Notes: generated by a model from the sequence alone, not told the origin. A DNA stretch of 64,000 nucleotides from Microbacterium sp. 67-17 (GCF_001898325.1 NZ_MKTR01000002.1:62001-126000), one strand, 5' to 3'. Positions 36,170 to 45,184 are shown, counted from the stretch's first letter. Numbers and translations are program-made.

Positions 36170-36172
36170 GGA

Positions 36173-36889
36173 TCACACCCCGCCCGTGGTGCGCGAGCTT
36201 CGAGTGGCGATGACGCGGAACGGGGCCGGCGACGTCACCGTCCATCCCGGCGGGATCTCTCGCTGGAGCTCGGCGAGAGTGTATGAGCGGCGGATCGAGC
36301 GCAGTCCGTCGGTGAACAAGAAGGTCCCGGGCGCGAACGGCAGGATGCCGAGGCTGTAGAGGCCCCATGCCGTTCTGCTGCGGGCGATGTCGTTGTGCAG
36401 CGCGAGCTCGGCACCCAGCGCGTCGGTGTGCGCGAACAGCTCGTGAAGCTGGTCCCGGCTGAGGTGATGAAGGACGTGGTTCGACACGACGACATCGAAC
36501 TCTTCGCCCGCCTCGACGAGGTCTGCGGCGTACGCGCCGCGGAAGGTCACGCCGGGCTCGGATGGACGCGACCTCGCGACAGACAGGCACCGCGTGTCGG
36601 GATCGATTCCGCACACCTCCACCGCGAAGCCGTCTGCTCGGGCGCGTCGTGCGAGGGTCAGAGTGACATCGCCGCCGCCGCATCCGACGTCGAGAATCCG
36701 GACCGGTGCCTCACGCAGCTCGTCAGCTCGGGAGCGAAGGTAGGGGCGCAGACGGGATCGGTAGATCGCGCCCCACCCCGACACCGCCCGGTTGACCAGA
36801 CCGAACCGGCGGACCGTGCGCAGAAGCATCCGCTCGTCGCAGTGCGGATCATCCATCAGTTCGCGAAGGTCCGCCTCACGAACGCGCAC
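36173..36889 (-). CDS. SAM-dependent methyltransferase
   Basis: The 238-residue class I methyltransferase has motif I ILDVGCGGGDVTLTLA, an acidic GIDPDTR strand and the post-motif VVVSNHVLHHL. The GTG at 36889 is chosen: it lies 14 nt inside the end of the synthase gene, and the conserved N-terminal helix starts there. Longer in-frame starts would read back through the synthase gene in another frame. It probably methylates the polyketide product on oxygen or carbon. Confidence 0.87.
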   Translation of the reverse strand: MRVREADLRELMDDPHCDERMLLRTVRRFGLVNRAVSGWGAIYRSRLRPYLRSRADELREAPVRILDVGCGGGDVTLTLARRARADGFAVEVCGIDPDTRCLSVARSRPSEPGVTFRGAYAADLVEAGEEFDVVVSNHVLHHLSRDQLHELFAHTDALGAELALHNDIARSRTAWGLYSLGILPFAPGTFLFTDGLRSIRRSYTLAELQREIPPGWTVTSPAPFRVIATRSSRTTGGV

Positions 36890-38048
36890 TGGCCGCCTGT
36901 TCTTCGAGCACGCTTGCCGCTGACTCGTGAGGTTCGCGCGCAGTAACCCTGGCCGTCGCGCTCTCGACGGCCAGGCCGGGTCCGAACGCCGTGATGAGCA
37001 CCTGCTGGCCCGTCTCCGCCGTGGGATCTCCGAGAAGGTCGGCGAGGATGAACAGCACGGTGGCAGAGGACATGTTCCCGTAGTCGCGCAGGATCGCTCG
37101 GGATCGCTGGAGAGCTGATTCGTCGAGATCCATCGCCTGCTCGAACCTGTCCAGGATGCTGCGCCCGCCCGGGTGCACCACCCACTGATCAATCGCGCCG
37201 GTGCGCTCGAGCACCGGCGCGAGCGCTACGCGGACCTCGCGTCCGACGATGCGAGGAACATTGCCGGTGAGTGTCATCTCGAAGCCGTGGTCGCCGATGA
37301 TCCACGCCATGTCCTGCTCGCCGTCGGTGGTGAGGGCGGTCGTGAAGCCCGTGAGTTCCAGCGCCCGGGACGGTGCGGGTAGCTCGCGAGGTTCGCTGCG
37401 TTCTGGAGGCCGGGCGGTCACGACCGCCGCTGCTGCGCCGTCGGCGAAAACAGCAGAGGCGACGATCTGATCGGGGTCGGGCGATGACCGCATGTGGATC
37501 GAGCACACTTCGGTGCACGAAACCAAGACCGTTGCCGTCGGGTCGGTGAGGCAGATGCGCCACGCCGAACGCAGCGCGGGGATCGCTGCGGCGCATCCCA
37601 TGAAACCGATGTGTTCGCGCTCGACGGTGGGATCGAGTCCGAGGTCGCGGACCAGTCGGTACTCGGGTCCGGGGGCGTAGAAGCCGGTGCAGCTGGCGGT
37701 GACCACGTGGGTGATCTCGCTCGGCTGCACTCCGGCGTCGTGCAGGGCGCGCCGCGCCGCGGTCTCGGACAGCTTCGGCGCTTCGCGTGCGTAGAGCTCG
37801 TTGCGGGGGCCCGTCCCCGGACTACGGATGACACGGCTCTCCGGCTCGAGGAAGGTTCCGCCGCCACTCGCGAAGTCTTCGATGACGGTGTGGCGCCGCC
37901 CGATCGCCGAGTTGTCGTAGGCGGCGCGGATGAGCCGTGCCGTCAGGGGTGCGATATCCGGCTCAGCGAGGAACAGGTCCCTCACCTGGGATTGCGAGAG
38001 CGCGAACTCCGGCACCGCCGTCCCAATGCCGATGAGCTGCACTCTCAT
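36876..38048 (-). CDS. Type III polyketide synthase
   Basis: The 390-residue chalcone-synthase-fold enzyme condenses a starter acyl-CoA with malonyl-CoA units. The full catalytic triad is present: Cys152 (GFMGCAAAIPALR), His292 (VVHPGGRSILD) and Asn325 (YGNMSSATVLF). The sequence is closer to bacterial alkylresorcinol/alkylpyrone synthases than to RppA by gene context, but starter and chain length cannot be read. It leads an operon with a methyltransferase and a monooxygenase, and has its own leaderless TAGGGT promoter. Confidence 0.93.
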   Translation of the reverse strand: MRVQLIGIGTAVPEFALSQSQVRDLFLAEPDIAPLTARLIRAAYDNSAIGRRHTVIEDFASGGGTFLEPESRVIRSPGTGPRNELYAREAPKLSETAARRALHDAGVQPSEITHVVTASCTGFYAPGPEYRLVRDLGLDPTVEREHIGFMGCAAAIPALRSAWRICLTDPTATVLVSCTEVCSIHMRSSPDPDQIVASAVFADGAAAAVVTARPPERSEPRELPAPSRALELTGFTTALTTDGEQDMAWIIGDHGFEMTLTGNVPRIVGREVRVALAPVLERTGAIDQWVVHPGGRSILDRFEQAMDLDESALQRSRAILRDYGNMSSATVLFILADLLGDPTAETGQQVLITAFGPGLAVESATARVTAREPHESAASVLEEQAASARS

Positions 38049-38054
38049 GCACTC

Positions 38055-38060
38055 ACCCTA
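38055..38060 (-). promoter_or_regulatory. -10 element before type III PKS operon
   Basis: TAGGGT on the minus strand, 6 nt before the ATG at 38048; the only clear promoter of the three-gene operon. Confidence 0.55.
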
Positions 38061-38087
38061 GGCGCCGGGCACCTCGGTGGGGCCGCG

Positions 38088-38948
38088 TCAGCCGAAGATC
38101 ATCGGACGGTCATCGTCCTGGTCGTCTTCCCCCGGCGACAGCCGCGCGCGGTCGAGATCCACGACCACGGGGACGTGATCGCTCGGGGCCTCGCCCTTGC
38201 GCTCGTTGCGGTGAATGGCGGCATCCGTTACGGCATCCGCCACAGTGCGAGAGCCGAGGATGAAGTCGATCCGCAGACCCTCGTTCCGCGGGAAGCGCAG
38301 CTGCTTGTAGTCCCAGTAGGTGAATCCCGTTGGAACCAGGGGCCTGACGACGTCGGCGAGTCCCGCCTGCTCGAGAGCGGTGAAGGCCTCGCGCTCGGGG
38401 GCCGAGACGTGGGTCGAGAATCCTTCAACGGTCGCGGGGTCGCCGTTGTCGGCATCCGTCGGGGCGATGTTGAAGTCGCCGACCAGGGCCAGCGGCAGGT
38501 CGGGGGTCGCAGCCAGGGTGCTGGCGGTGTACTGGCGCAGCGCCTCGAGCCAGTGGAGCTTGTAGACGTAGTGGGGGTCTTCGAGGGCGCGGCCGTTGGG
38601 GACGTAGAGGCTCCAGACACGCACGCCGTCGATGGTCGCCCCGATCGCGCGGGCTTCTTGCGGAGCATCCGGACCCTCGTGCCCCTTGGCGAAGCCGGGC
38701 ATCCCGGGGAAGGCGGTCTCGACCTCGGTCGGGCGGGAGCGGCTGGCGATTGCGACACCGTTCCACTGCGAGAACCCGTGGGCCTCGACGTGGAAGCCCG
38801 CCTGCTCGAACTGCTCGAACGGGAACTGCTCGACCTTGCACTTGATCTCTTGCATCGCCAGCACGTCGATGTCTTCACGCACCGCGAAGTCGACGATCCG
38901 GTCGACCCGGGCGCGGACGGAGTTCACGTTCCAGGTGGCAAGGCGCAT
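38088..38948 (-). CDS. xth: Exodeoxyribonuclease III
   Basis: The 286-residue enzyme is of the EEP/ExoIII family, a 3'-5' exonuclease and AP endonuclease in base-excision repair. Visible motifs are LATWNVNSVRAR, MQEIKCK (metal-binding Glu), LVGDFNIAP, a late RIDFILGSR and the catalytic SDHVPVVVDL. The C-terminal ~25 residues are acidic. The ATG has TAGGCT 6 nt upstream. Confidence 0.95.
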   Translation of the reverse strand: MRLATWNVNSVRARVDRIVDFAVREDIDVLAMQEIKCKVEQFPFEQFEQAGFHVEAHGFSQWNGVAIASRSRPTEVETAFPGMPGFAKGHEGPDAPQEARAIGATIDGVRVWSLYVPNGRALEDPHYVYKLHWLEALRQYTASTLAATPDLPLALVGDFNIAPTDADNGDPATVEGFSTHVSAPEREAFTALEQAGLADVVRPLVPTGFTYWDYKQLRFPRNEGLRIDFILGSRTVADAVTDAAIHRNERKGEAPSDHVPVVVDLDRARLSPGEDDQDDDRPMIFG

Positions 38949-38954
38949 GAACTC

Positions 38955-38960
38955 AGCCTA
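38955..38960 (-). promoter_or_regulatory. -10 element before xth
   Basis: TAGGCT on the minus strand, 6 nt before the ATG at 38948. Confidence 0.5.
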
Positions 38961-39004
38961 GAGTCGCCCGCCGACCTCGCCCGCTTAGGGCCGGTGCCCG
39001 GTGC

Positions 39005-39100
39005 GTGGTGTGGCTAACTCCTGAGTTCCGGTCCCACGTCCGGTCATACCGGCGCGGGAAGGCTGTACGGCGGTCGAGATTGCTGAGTTAGCGACACCAC
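39005..39100 (+). repeat. Long-armed inverted repeat in divergent spacer
   Basis: GTGGTGTGGCTAACTC (39005-39020) and GAGTTAGCGACACCAC (39085-39100) are complementary at 15 of 16 positions and enclose 64 nt. It lies between divergent xth and a membrane-protein gene, so a simple terminator role is unlikely. Confidence 0.75.
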
Positions 39101-39160
39101 CCGATTCTGCCTGGGGGAATTGATCCGGCCCACCTCTTCGTCCGGGGTTCGGTCGCGGCG

Positions 39161-39166
39161 TATCGT
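39161..39166 (+). promoter_or_regulatory. -10 element before small membrane-protein gene
   Basis: TATCGT, 7 nt before the ATG at 39174. Confidence 0.4.
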
Positions 39167-39173
39167 GCGCCGT

Positions 39174-39590
39174 ATGACCGGCTCGCGGTGGGTGTCGATA
39201 TCGCTTCAGGTTGTCGCCTGGTTCAACCTGGTTTCGGCTCTGCTGGGTATGGCAGGGCTCACCCTCGGATTCATGCCCGTTCCGACGGAGTGGATCGAGG
39301 GGTCCGTCTTCACGTCGTATGTCTGGCCCGGCGTCATCCTTGGGGTCGTCGTGGGCGGATCGCAGGCGCTCGCGCTTGCTGCGCAGTACTGGCGTTTCCG
39401 CCTCGCGGCCGGTCTGCATGCGGCGGCCGGGCTCGTCATGATGATCTGGATCTTCGTCGAGATCGCCATCATGCTCGTGTGGTCGCCGCTCCACGGCATC
39501 TACTTCGGCACCGGCCTCGTTCAGGTCGTCCTCGCAGTGCTCGCACTCGGCGCCTGGCCACATCCGTTTCTGGCCCGAAACTCGCGCTGA
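39174..39590 (+). CDS. Four-helix membrane protein, unknown
   Basis: The 138-residue protein has four hydrophobic helices (~8-32, 45-62, 68-100 and 106-128) and short loops. No family is recognised with confidence; the layout recalls small DoxX-like or DUF4064-like membrane proteins. The ATG at 39174 is set by a leaderless -10 element; a longer frame from 39120 would add a basic stretch without support. It converges on pntB across a perfect 20-bp hairpin. Confidence 0.65.
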   Translation: MTGSRWVSISLQVVAWFNLVSALLGMAGLTLGFMPVPTEWIEGSVFTSYVWPGVILGVVVGGSQALALAAQYWRFRLAAGLHAAAGLVMMIWIFVEIAIMLVWSPLHGIYFGTGLVQVVLAVLALGAWPHPFLARNSR

Positions 39591-39616
39591 TCCGCATCTG
39601 CGGCGAACGTCGCACG

Positions 39617-39674
39617 CGAGGGGTCGCAACACGCCGTACGCCACGGCGCGGATGCGGCGTGTTGCGACCCCTCG
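39617..39674 (+). terminator. Perfect 20-bp hairpin between convergent genes
   Basis: CGAGGGGTCGCAACACGCCG (39617-39636) is perfectly complementary to 39655-39674, with an 18-nt loop. It lies between the membrane-protein gene and pntB. No T-run, so it is either a factor-assisted bidirectional terminator or an intergenic repeat. Confidence 0.75.
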
Positions 39675-39707
39675 GCGAAGAGTTCGTTCGTGAAACGGAT
39701 GCCGGCG

Positions 39708-41165
39708 CTACAGCTCCCGCAGGATCTGCTCGACCTTCTCCTTGGCGTCACCGAAGAGCATCTGGGCGTTCTCGCGGAAGAACAGCGGATTCTGCACGCC
39801 GGCGTAGCCCGAGGCCATCGACCGTTTGAAGACGATGACGTTGTCGGCCTCCCAGACCCGCAGCACCGGCATCCCGGCGATCGGGCTGCCAGGATCCTCG
39901 GCGGCGGCGGGGTTAACGGTGTCGTTCGCGCCGATGACCAGCACGACGGATGTCTCACCGAAGTCGTCGTTGATCTCGTCCATTTCGAACACGATGTCGT
40001 ACGGCACCTTGGCTTCGGCCAGCAGCACGTTCATGTGCCCGGGAAGGCGCCCGGCGACGGGGTGGATGCCGAACCTGACGTCCACGCCGCGCTCGCGCAG
40101 CTTCGCCGTCAGCTCCGCGACCGGGTACTGCGCCTGAGCGACAGCCATGCCGTAGCCCGGCGTGATGATGACCCGGTCGGCCTCGGCGAGAAGCTCGGCG
40201 GCGCTGGTGACGTCGATCTCGCGGTGCTCGCCGGTCTCGGCATCCGTCGATCTCGGCGCCTCGATCCCGAACCCGCCCGCGATGACGGAGATGAACGACC
40301 GGTTCATGGCGCGGCACATGATGTACGACAGGTAGGCGCCGGAGGACCCGACGAGGGCGCCCGTGACGATGAGCAGGTCATTGCTGAGGATGAAGCCCGC
40401 TGCCGCGGCAGCCCAGCCGGAGTAGCTGTTGAGCATCGAGACGACAACGGGCATGTCGCCGCCGCCGATCGAGGCAACGAGGTGCCAGCCGAGCAGCAGC
40501 GCGAGGATCGTGACCACGATCAGCAGCCACAGATCCGGCGTGATGACGTACCAGACCGTCAGGCCGACGAAGGCGACGAGGGCGCCGAGGTTGAGGACGT
40601 TCTTGCCCGGCAGCATCAGCGGCTTCGAGGAGATGCGGGCCGAGAGCTTCAGGAACGCGACGATCGATCCCGTGAAGGTCACGGCCCCGATGAAGACCCC
40701 GATGAAGACCTCCGCATGATGGATGCCGAGCAGCGCACCGTCGATCTCGCCCGGGTCCAGTGCTCCGTTCCACCCCACGATGACGGCCGCAAGGCCCACG
40801 AAGCTGTGGAGGAGCGCGATGAGTTCGGGCATCCCGGTCATTTCGACGACGCGTGCGCGCCACAGCCCGATCGATCCGCCGATCAGCACCGCGACCACCA
40901 GCAGTGTGAGACCGATCGCGGCCTGCGGCTGTCCCCAGAGCTGCTCGACCGTGAGCCAGATCGTCGCGGCAATGGCGATAACCATGCCCGCGATGCCGAA
41001 CAGCACACCGCGGCGGGCTGTCTCGTGCTTGCTGAGGCCGTGCAGGCTCAGGATGAACAGCAGCGCCGCGACGAGGTAGGCGGCGCCTGCGACGGATGCC
41101 GCAACCGACGCGCTCGCGGCAGAAGCCGACGCACTGCTGTGGAGAAGGACCGGCGCGGCGCTCAT
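39708..41165 (-). CDS. pntB: NAD(P) transhydrogenase subunit beta
   Basis: The 485-residue subunit has about nine N-terminal helices forming the proton channel and a C-terminal NADP(H)-binding domain III (~310-485) with [38 protein letters not shown] (seen in part) and [12 protein letters not shown]. With PntA it couples hydride transfer from NADH to NADP+ to proton flow. It overlaps pntA by 4 nt (ATGA), so the subunits are co-translated. Confidence 0.95.
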   Translation of the reverse strand: MSAAPVLLHSSASASAASASVAASVAGAAYLVAALLFILSLHGLSKHETARRGVLFGIAGMVIAIAATIWLTVEQLWGQPQAAIGLTLLVVAVLIGGSIGLWRARVVEMTGMPELIALLHSFVGLAAVIVGWNGALDPGEIDGALLGIHHAEVFIGVFIGAVTFTGSIVAFLKLSARISSKPLMLPGKNVLNLGALVAFVGLTVWYVITPDLWLLIVVTILALLLGWHLVASIGGGDMPVVVSMLNSYSGWAAAAAGFILSNDLLIVTGALVGSSGAYLSYIMCRAMNRSFISVIAGGFGIEAPRSTDAETGEHREIDVTSAAELLAEADRVIITPGYGMAVAQAQYPVAELTAKLRERGVDVRFGIHPVAGRLPGHMNVLLAEAKVPYDIVFEMDEINDDFGETSVVLVIGANDTVNPAAAEDPGSPIAGMPVLRVWEADNVIVFKRSMASGYAGVQNPLFFRENAQMLFGDAKEKVEQILREL

Positions 41166-42700
41166 CGGGTCTCACCCTTCGAGAACATTGCGAGCATTCG
41201 TCGGGTCACGGCGAAGCCTCCGAAGATGTTGATGCTGGCCAAGAGCACCGCGACGGCCGCGAGAATTTGGACGACGAGCACCCCGGATGCCAGTTGCAGC
41301 ATCGCGCCGACGATGATGATGCCCGAGATGGCATTTGTCACGCTCATGAGCGGCGTGTGGAGCGCGTGATGCACTTTTCCGATGACGAAGAAGCCGATGA
41401 TGATCGACAGCACCAGCACCGTGAAGTGTTGCGGGATCGGCGCTGGCGCGACCGCGGTCACGGCGAAAAGCAGGGTCGCCGCCACCCCGAGCAGCACCGG
41501 GGTTCGCCACGTGGGCGCCTTCTTGGGTTCCTGTTTCGCAACGGGCTCCGCGGTGACCGGCTTCGGCGCTGCCGAGACCTGCACCGGCGGTGGTGGCCAG
41601 GTCGATTCGCCGTCGCGGACGATCGTGACTCCACGCTGCACGATGTCATCGAAGTCGATCGTCAGCTGGCCGTCCTTGCCGGGGGTCAGCAGTGCGATCA
41701 GGTTGTAGACGTTCGTGGAGTACAGTTGCGAGGCCTGCGCGGGGAGCCTTCCCGCGAGGTCCGTGTAGCCGAGGATCGTGACGCCGTTCTCGGTCACGAC
41801 ACGCTCGCCCGCCACCGACCCCTCGACGTTGCCGCCCTGCGCCGCCGCCATATCGACGATGACACTCCCGGGCTTCATCTGGGCGACGTCGGATGCCGTG
41901 ATCAGCCGCGGCGCCGCGCGCCCCGGGATCAGCGCTGTGGTGATGATGATGTCGACATCCGAGGCCTGCTCGGTGTAGATCTCAGCGGCGCGGCGATCAT
42001 AGGCTTCGCTGGTCGCCTTGGCGTACCCGTCGGAAGACTCCATCACCTCGTCGACCTCGACGGGGAGGTACTCTCCGCCGACCGACTTCACCTGGTCGGC
42101 GACCTCGGGTCGCGGGTCGGTGGCGCGCACGATTGCGCCGAGGCTTGCCGCCGTCCCGATCGCGGCGAGTCCTGCGACGCCGGCGCCGGCGACCAGCACC
42201 TTTGCCGGCGGAACCTTGCCAGCCGCTGTTACCTGGCCGGTGAAGAAGCGACCGAACTCGTGCGCTGCCTCGACGACGGCGCGGTAGCCCGAGATGTTGG
42301 CCATCGAACTCAGGACATCCATCGACTGCGCGCGAGATATGCGCGGAACGGCATCCAGCGACAGTGCCGTGATGCCCCGCGTCGCGAGCGACTCCCGAAC
42401 CTCGGGTCGGAACGCCGGTGCGAGCATTCCGATCACTGTCGCGCCGTCCCGAAGCAGGGCGACGTCTTCAGCGCTGGGAGCCGTCACCGTCACGACGACA
42501 TCGGCACCCCACGCGCCCGCGCGATCGGTCACGTCGGCACCAGCAGCCTCGTACGCAGCGTCGGGGAACGAGGATGCCGCACCGGCTCCCGCCTCGACGG
42601 CGACCTCGTACCCGAGGCTGAGCAGCCGGATGACGGTGGGCGGCGTGAGAGCGACGCGGGTTTCGCCGTCTCGCTCCGCGACGATGCCGATGCGGGTCAT
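41162..42700 (-). CDS. pntA: NAD(P) transhydrogenase subunit alpha (fused form)
   Basis: The 512-residue protein combines the NAD(H)-binding domain I ([20 protein letters not shown], then [17 protein letters not shown]), a Pro-rich linker (~375-400) and four C-terminal helices of the membrane domain. In mycobacteria these parts are split into PntAa and PntAb; here they are one chain, as in E. coli. AGGGAG precedes the ATG. A TAGATT hexamer at 42818-42823 on the minus strand may be the promoter, with a leader of ~120 nt. Confidence 0.95.
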   Translation of the reverse strand: MTRIGIVAERDGETRVALTPPTVIRLLSLGYEVAVEAGAGAASSFPDAAYEAAGADVTDRAGAWGADVVVTVTAPSAEDVALLRDGATVIGMLAPAFRPEVRESLATRGITALSLDAVPRISRAQSMDVLSSMANISGYRAVVEAAHEFGRFFTGQVTAAGKVPPAKVLVAGAGVAGLAAIGTAASLGAIVRATDPRPEVADQVKSVGGEYLPVEVDEVMESSDGYAKATSEAYDRRAAEIYTEQASDVDIIITTALIPGRAAPRLITASDVAQMKPGSVIVDMAAAQGGNVEGSVAGERVVTENGVTILGYTDLAGRLPAQASQLYSTNVYNLIALLTPGKDGQLTIDFDDIVQRGVTIVRDGESTWPPPPVQVSAAPKPVTAEPVAKQEPKKAPTWRTPVLLGVAATLLFAVTAVAPAPIPQHFTVLVLSIIIGFFVIGKVHHALHTPLMSVTNAISGIIIVGAMLQLASGVLVVQILAAVAVLLASINIFGGFAVTRRMLAMFSKGETR

Positions 42701-42879
42701 GTGCGCACTCCCTTGCTTCTTGCGTGCGGGTTCCGCGGACGGGCCGACTCTATCGGCGCGCTCGCGGCAGCTTCGGGACCATCGTCCTCGGCGGTGAGGC
42801 GCGGCCCGAGCTACACCAATCTAGGAGCCCCCGCCACACCCTGCTCAGAGATGTCACGGAAACATCGCTCGTTCTTTCC

Positions 42880-42885
42880 TAGACT
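42880..42885 (+). promoter_or_regulatory. -10 element before pyrE
   Basis: TAGACT, 6 nt before the GTG at 42892. Confidence 0.5.
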
Positions 42886-42891
42886 CGGGCT

Positions 42892-43485
42892 GTGACCGCT
42901 TCCTCCACGCCCGAACTCGAAGCCGACCGCCAAGCCCTCATCGCCCTCATCGGCGCCGAGGCCGTGTTCCATGGCGACTTCACCCTCTCCAGCGGCAAGA
43001 AGGCCTCGTACTACGTCGACATGCGCAAGCTCACGCTCGATCACCGGGCGGCCCCTGCCATCGGCCGGATCATGCTCGATCTCGTCCGCACCGGGCTCGG
43101 GACGGATGCCGACACCATCGTCGCGGTCGGCGGCCTGACTCTCGGTGCCGACCCCATCGCGAACGCTGTGATGCACGCGTCAGTCGGCACCGAGCATCCG
43201 CTCGACGCCTTCGTCGTCCGCAAGGAGCCGAAGGACCACGGCCGTGGCAGGCAGGTCGAGGGAGCGGATGTCGTGGGTAAGCGCGTCGTCGTGCTCGAAG
43301 ACACCTCGACGACGGGGCAGTCCGCCCTCAAGGCGGTCGAGGCTCTGCGCCGCGAGGGCGCGGAGCCGGTCGCGGTTGCCGTGATCGTCGATCGCAAGAC
43401 CGGCGCGCAGGCCGCGATCGAGGACGCCGGGCTCACCTGGCTCGCGGCGATCGACCTCGACGACCTCGGCCTCGCCCCGCAGTAG
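42892..43485 (+). CDS. pyrE: Orotate phosphoribosyltransferase
   Basis: The 197-residue enzyme converts orotate and PRPP to OMP in pyrimidine synthesis. It has the orotate-loop region DFTLSSGKKASYYVDMR, FVVRKEPKDHGRGRQVEG and the PRPP-binding motif VVVLEDTSTTGQSALKA. The start is a leaderless GTG. It stands apart from other pyr genes, as is common in actinobacteria. Confidence 0.96.
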   Translation: MTASSTPELEADRQALIALIGAEAVFHGDFTLSSGKKASYYVDMRKLTLDHRAAPAIGRIMLDLVRTGLGTDADTIVAVGGLTLGADPIANAVMHASVGTEHPLDAFVVRKEPKDHGRGRQVEGADVVGKRVVVLEDTSTTGQSALKAVEALRREGAEPVAVAVIVDRKTGAQAAIEDAGLTWLAAIDLDDLGLAPQ

Positions 43486-43498
43486 AGCAGAGGCCCAA

Positions 43499-43561
43499 GG
43501 TTCAGTCGCGCCGTCTTGCGGGTGCTGTCGAGCTGAACCCACACTTTCGCGCGACTGAACC
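43499..43561 (+). repeat. Intergenic inverted repeat GTTCAGTCGCG family, copy 1
   Basis: GGTTCAGTCGCGC (43499-43511) and GCGCGACTGAACC (43549-43561) are perfect 13-bp arms around 37 nt. The loop segment 43513-43528 matches 60779-60794 of the nested palindrome copy B at 14 of 16 positions, which links the two repeat types. Confidence 0.75.
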
Positions 43562-43573
43562 TGAGTCCTGAGA

Positions 43574-43634
43574 GTTCGGTCGCGTCGTGTTGCGGGTTGA
43601 GGGCGAGGCACGCCGCGTTTCAGCGCTACTGAAC
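43574..43634 (+). repeat. Intergenic inverted repeat, degenerate copy
   Basis: GTTCGGTCGCGT (43574-43585) and GCGCTACTGAAC (43623-43634) pair at 9 of 12 positions. It lies directly after copy 1 between pyrE and a convergent small gene. The first 15 bases are identical to the left arm at 46152-46166. Confidence 0.55.
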
Positions 43635-43651
43635 GAGTGCTCAGTAATACC

Positions 43652-43771
43652 TCAGTCCTCGCCGCCGCCGCCGCCGCGGCTGCGCCACCACTGCCAGACG
43701 GCGACGACGAGGGCGCCGCTGATGATGATCAGTGACGTCCACAGCAGTGGCGACTGTTCGACCTCGTTCAC
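43652..43771 (-). CDS. Small 39-residue membrane peptide
   Basis: The short frame has one hydrophobic helix (LLWTSLIIISGALVVAVWQWW) and a Gly-rich acidic tail (RSRGGGGGED). Its GTG start overlaps the stop of the upstream YdeI-like gene by 4 nt (GTGA), the coupling pattern used by real gene pairs here. Function unknown. Confidence 0.55.
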   Translation of the reverse strand: MNEVEQSPLLWTSLIIISGALVVAVWQWWRSRGGGGGED

Positions 43772-44343
43772 GGCCGTCTCCCCTCGGCCGCGCCGGCGAC
43801 GATCTTCGCAATACGTGCCGCGCGGGTCTCGGGGCGCTTGGCCAGCGCGATCTGTTGAAGCCCGTACTTGCGAGCAGACAGCGGGAACGCATCCCAGTTC
43901 GCGCGCGCTGCGGGGTTCGCATCCAAGGCCGCGACCAGATCAGCCGGATCGATACCGGCCTCTGCCTCGTCCAGCACTGTCCAGGTGCCGTTGGCCTTCG
44001 CGATCTCGACGGCGCGGATGCCGGCCTCGGCCAGAAGGCCCTGCGCCTCCAGGAGCGCGATCCGCGCCTTGTTCGTCGCAGCCCAGCCGCTGGCCGGCCG
44101 TCGCGGCGCGAACCACAGTCCGCTCCGCTTCTCGTCGAACACACGCACGGGACCGTCGACCCACCCGAAGCACAGCGCCTGGAGGATCGAGTCCTCGTAC
44201 TCGACGAGCGTCAGGCCCGATCCCGGCCGGGCGCGCACCAACCATGCCCCCTTCGAGGTCGCATGATTGGCCCCGAGCCAGACGCGCCAGGCCGCGGCAT
44301 CCGTCGCTTCAACGCGCTCGCCGTCGTCGAGGGCTCCCATCAC
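43768..44343 (-). CDS. YdeI/OmpD-associated family protein
   Basis: The 191-residue soluble protein has the family segments [32 protein letters not shown] and a C-terminal helical repeat with [26 protein letters not shown] (in part). The family is named after a polymyxin-tolerance gene in Salmonella; the biochemical role is unknown. Start at GTG 44343 or ATG 44340; either overlaps the end of the HAD gene. It is the middle gene of a HAD-YdeI-small peptide unit. Confidence 0.85.
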   Translation of the reverse strand: MMGALDDGERVEATDAAAWRVWLGANHATSKGAWLVRARPGSGLTLVEYEDSILQALCFGWVDGPVRVFDEKRSGLWFAPRRPASGWAATNKARIALLEAQGLLAEAGIRAVEIAKANGTWTVLDEAEAGIDPADLVAALDANPAARANWDAFPLSARKYGLQQIALAKRPETRAARIAKIVAGAAEGRRP

Positions 44344-45149
44344 AGCACCTCAGGCATCTCCGACTCTTCGGGCTCCGCGGGAAGCAACTCGGCTATCGAG
44401 TCCAGGATCTCGTCGGGACGGAACGGGAAGCGGTCGATCTCGGCATGGTCACTGATGCCGGTGAGCACGAGCACCGTGTGAAGACCCGCCTCGATGCCCG
44501 CGACGATGTCGGTGTCCATCCGGTCGCCGATCATCCCTGTCGATTCCGAGTGAGCGCCGATGCGGTTCAGCGCCGAGCGGAACATCATCGGGTTGGGCTT
44601 TCCCACGACGTACGGTTCCTTGCCGGTGGCCTTCGTGATGAGGGCAGTGATCGCGCCCGTCGCCGGAAGGATGCCCTCTGCTGAGGGCCCGGTCGCGTCG
44701 GGATTCGTCGCAATGAATCGCGCTCCGCCGGCAATCGCTCGGATCGCCTTGGTGATCGCCTCGAACGAGTAATTGCGGGTCTCGCCGACAACGACATAGT
44801 CGGGGTCGTTCTCGGTCATGATGAAGCCGGCCTCGTGAAGCGCCGTCGTGAGTCCTGCCTCGCCGATCACGAAAGCGGATGCTCCGGGAGCCTGCCCGCG
44901 CAGAAAATCCGCCGTCGCGAGCGCTGAGGTCCAGATCGCCTCTTCGGGCACGACGAGACCGGATGCCCGGAGGCGGGCGCTCAGGTCGCGCGGCGTGAAG
45001 ATCGAGTTGTTCGTCAGGACCAGGAAGGGTACTCCCTGCTCGCGCCAGCCCTCGATCACCTCAGCCGCGCCGGGAACGGGGATGTTCTCGTGGACGAGCA
45101 CGCCGTCCATATCGGTGAGCCAGCATTCCACGTCTGCTCGGGTCCGCAT
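44340..45149 (-). CDS. HAD-IIA family hydrolase (NagD-like)
   Basis: The 269-residue phosphatase has the nucleophile motif DMDGVLVHE, motif II VLTNNS, the lysine motif VGKPNP and the metal-binding GDRMDTDI. Its size and cap domain match the NagD/AraL type that removes phosphate from small sugars or nucleotides. The ATG at 45149 with TACGCT 6 nt upstream is used; a much longer frame reaches into the divergent SDR gene and is not supported. Confidence 0.9.
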   Translation of the reverse strand: MRTRADVECWLTDMDGVLVHENIPVPGAAEVIEGWREQGVPFLVLTNNSIFTPRDLSARLRASGLVVPEEAIWTSALATADFLRGQAPGASAFVIGEAGLTTALHEAGFIMTENDPDYVVVGETRNYSFEAITKAIRAIAGGARFIATNPDATGPSAEGILPATGAITALITKATGKEPYVVGKPNPMMFRSALNRIGAHSESTGMIGDRMDTDIVAGIEAGLHTVLVLTGISDHAEIDRFPFRPDEILDSIAELLPAEPEESEMPEVL

Positions 45150-45155
45150 GGCCAC

Positions 45156-45161
45156 AGCGTA
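45156..45161 (-). promoter_or_regulatory. -10 element before HAD gene
   Basis: TACGCT on the minus strand, 6 nt before the ATG at 45149. Confidence 0.45.
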
Positions 45162-45178
45162 TCCCGCGCGGGGAGGTC

Positions 45179-45184
45179 TAGTGT
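45179..45184 (+). promoter_or_regulatory. -10 element before SDR gene
   Basis: TAGTGT, 7 nt before the GTG at 45192; divergent from the HAD promoter 18 nt away. Confidence 0.45.
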
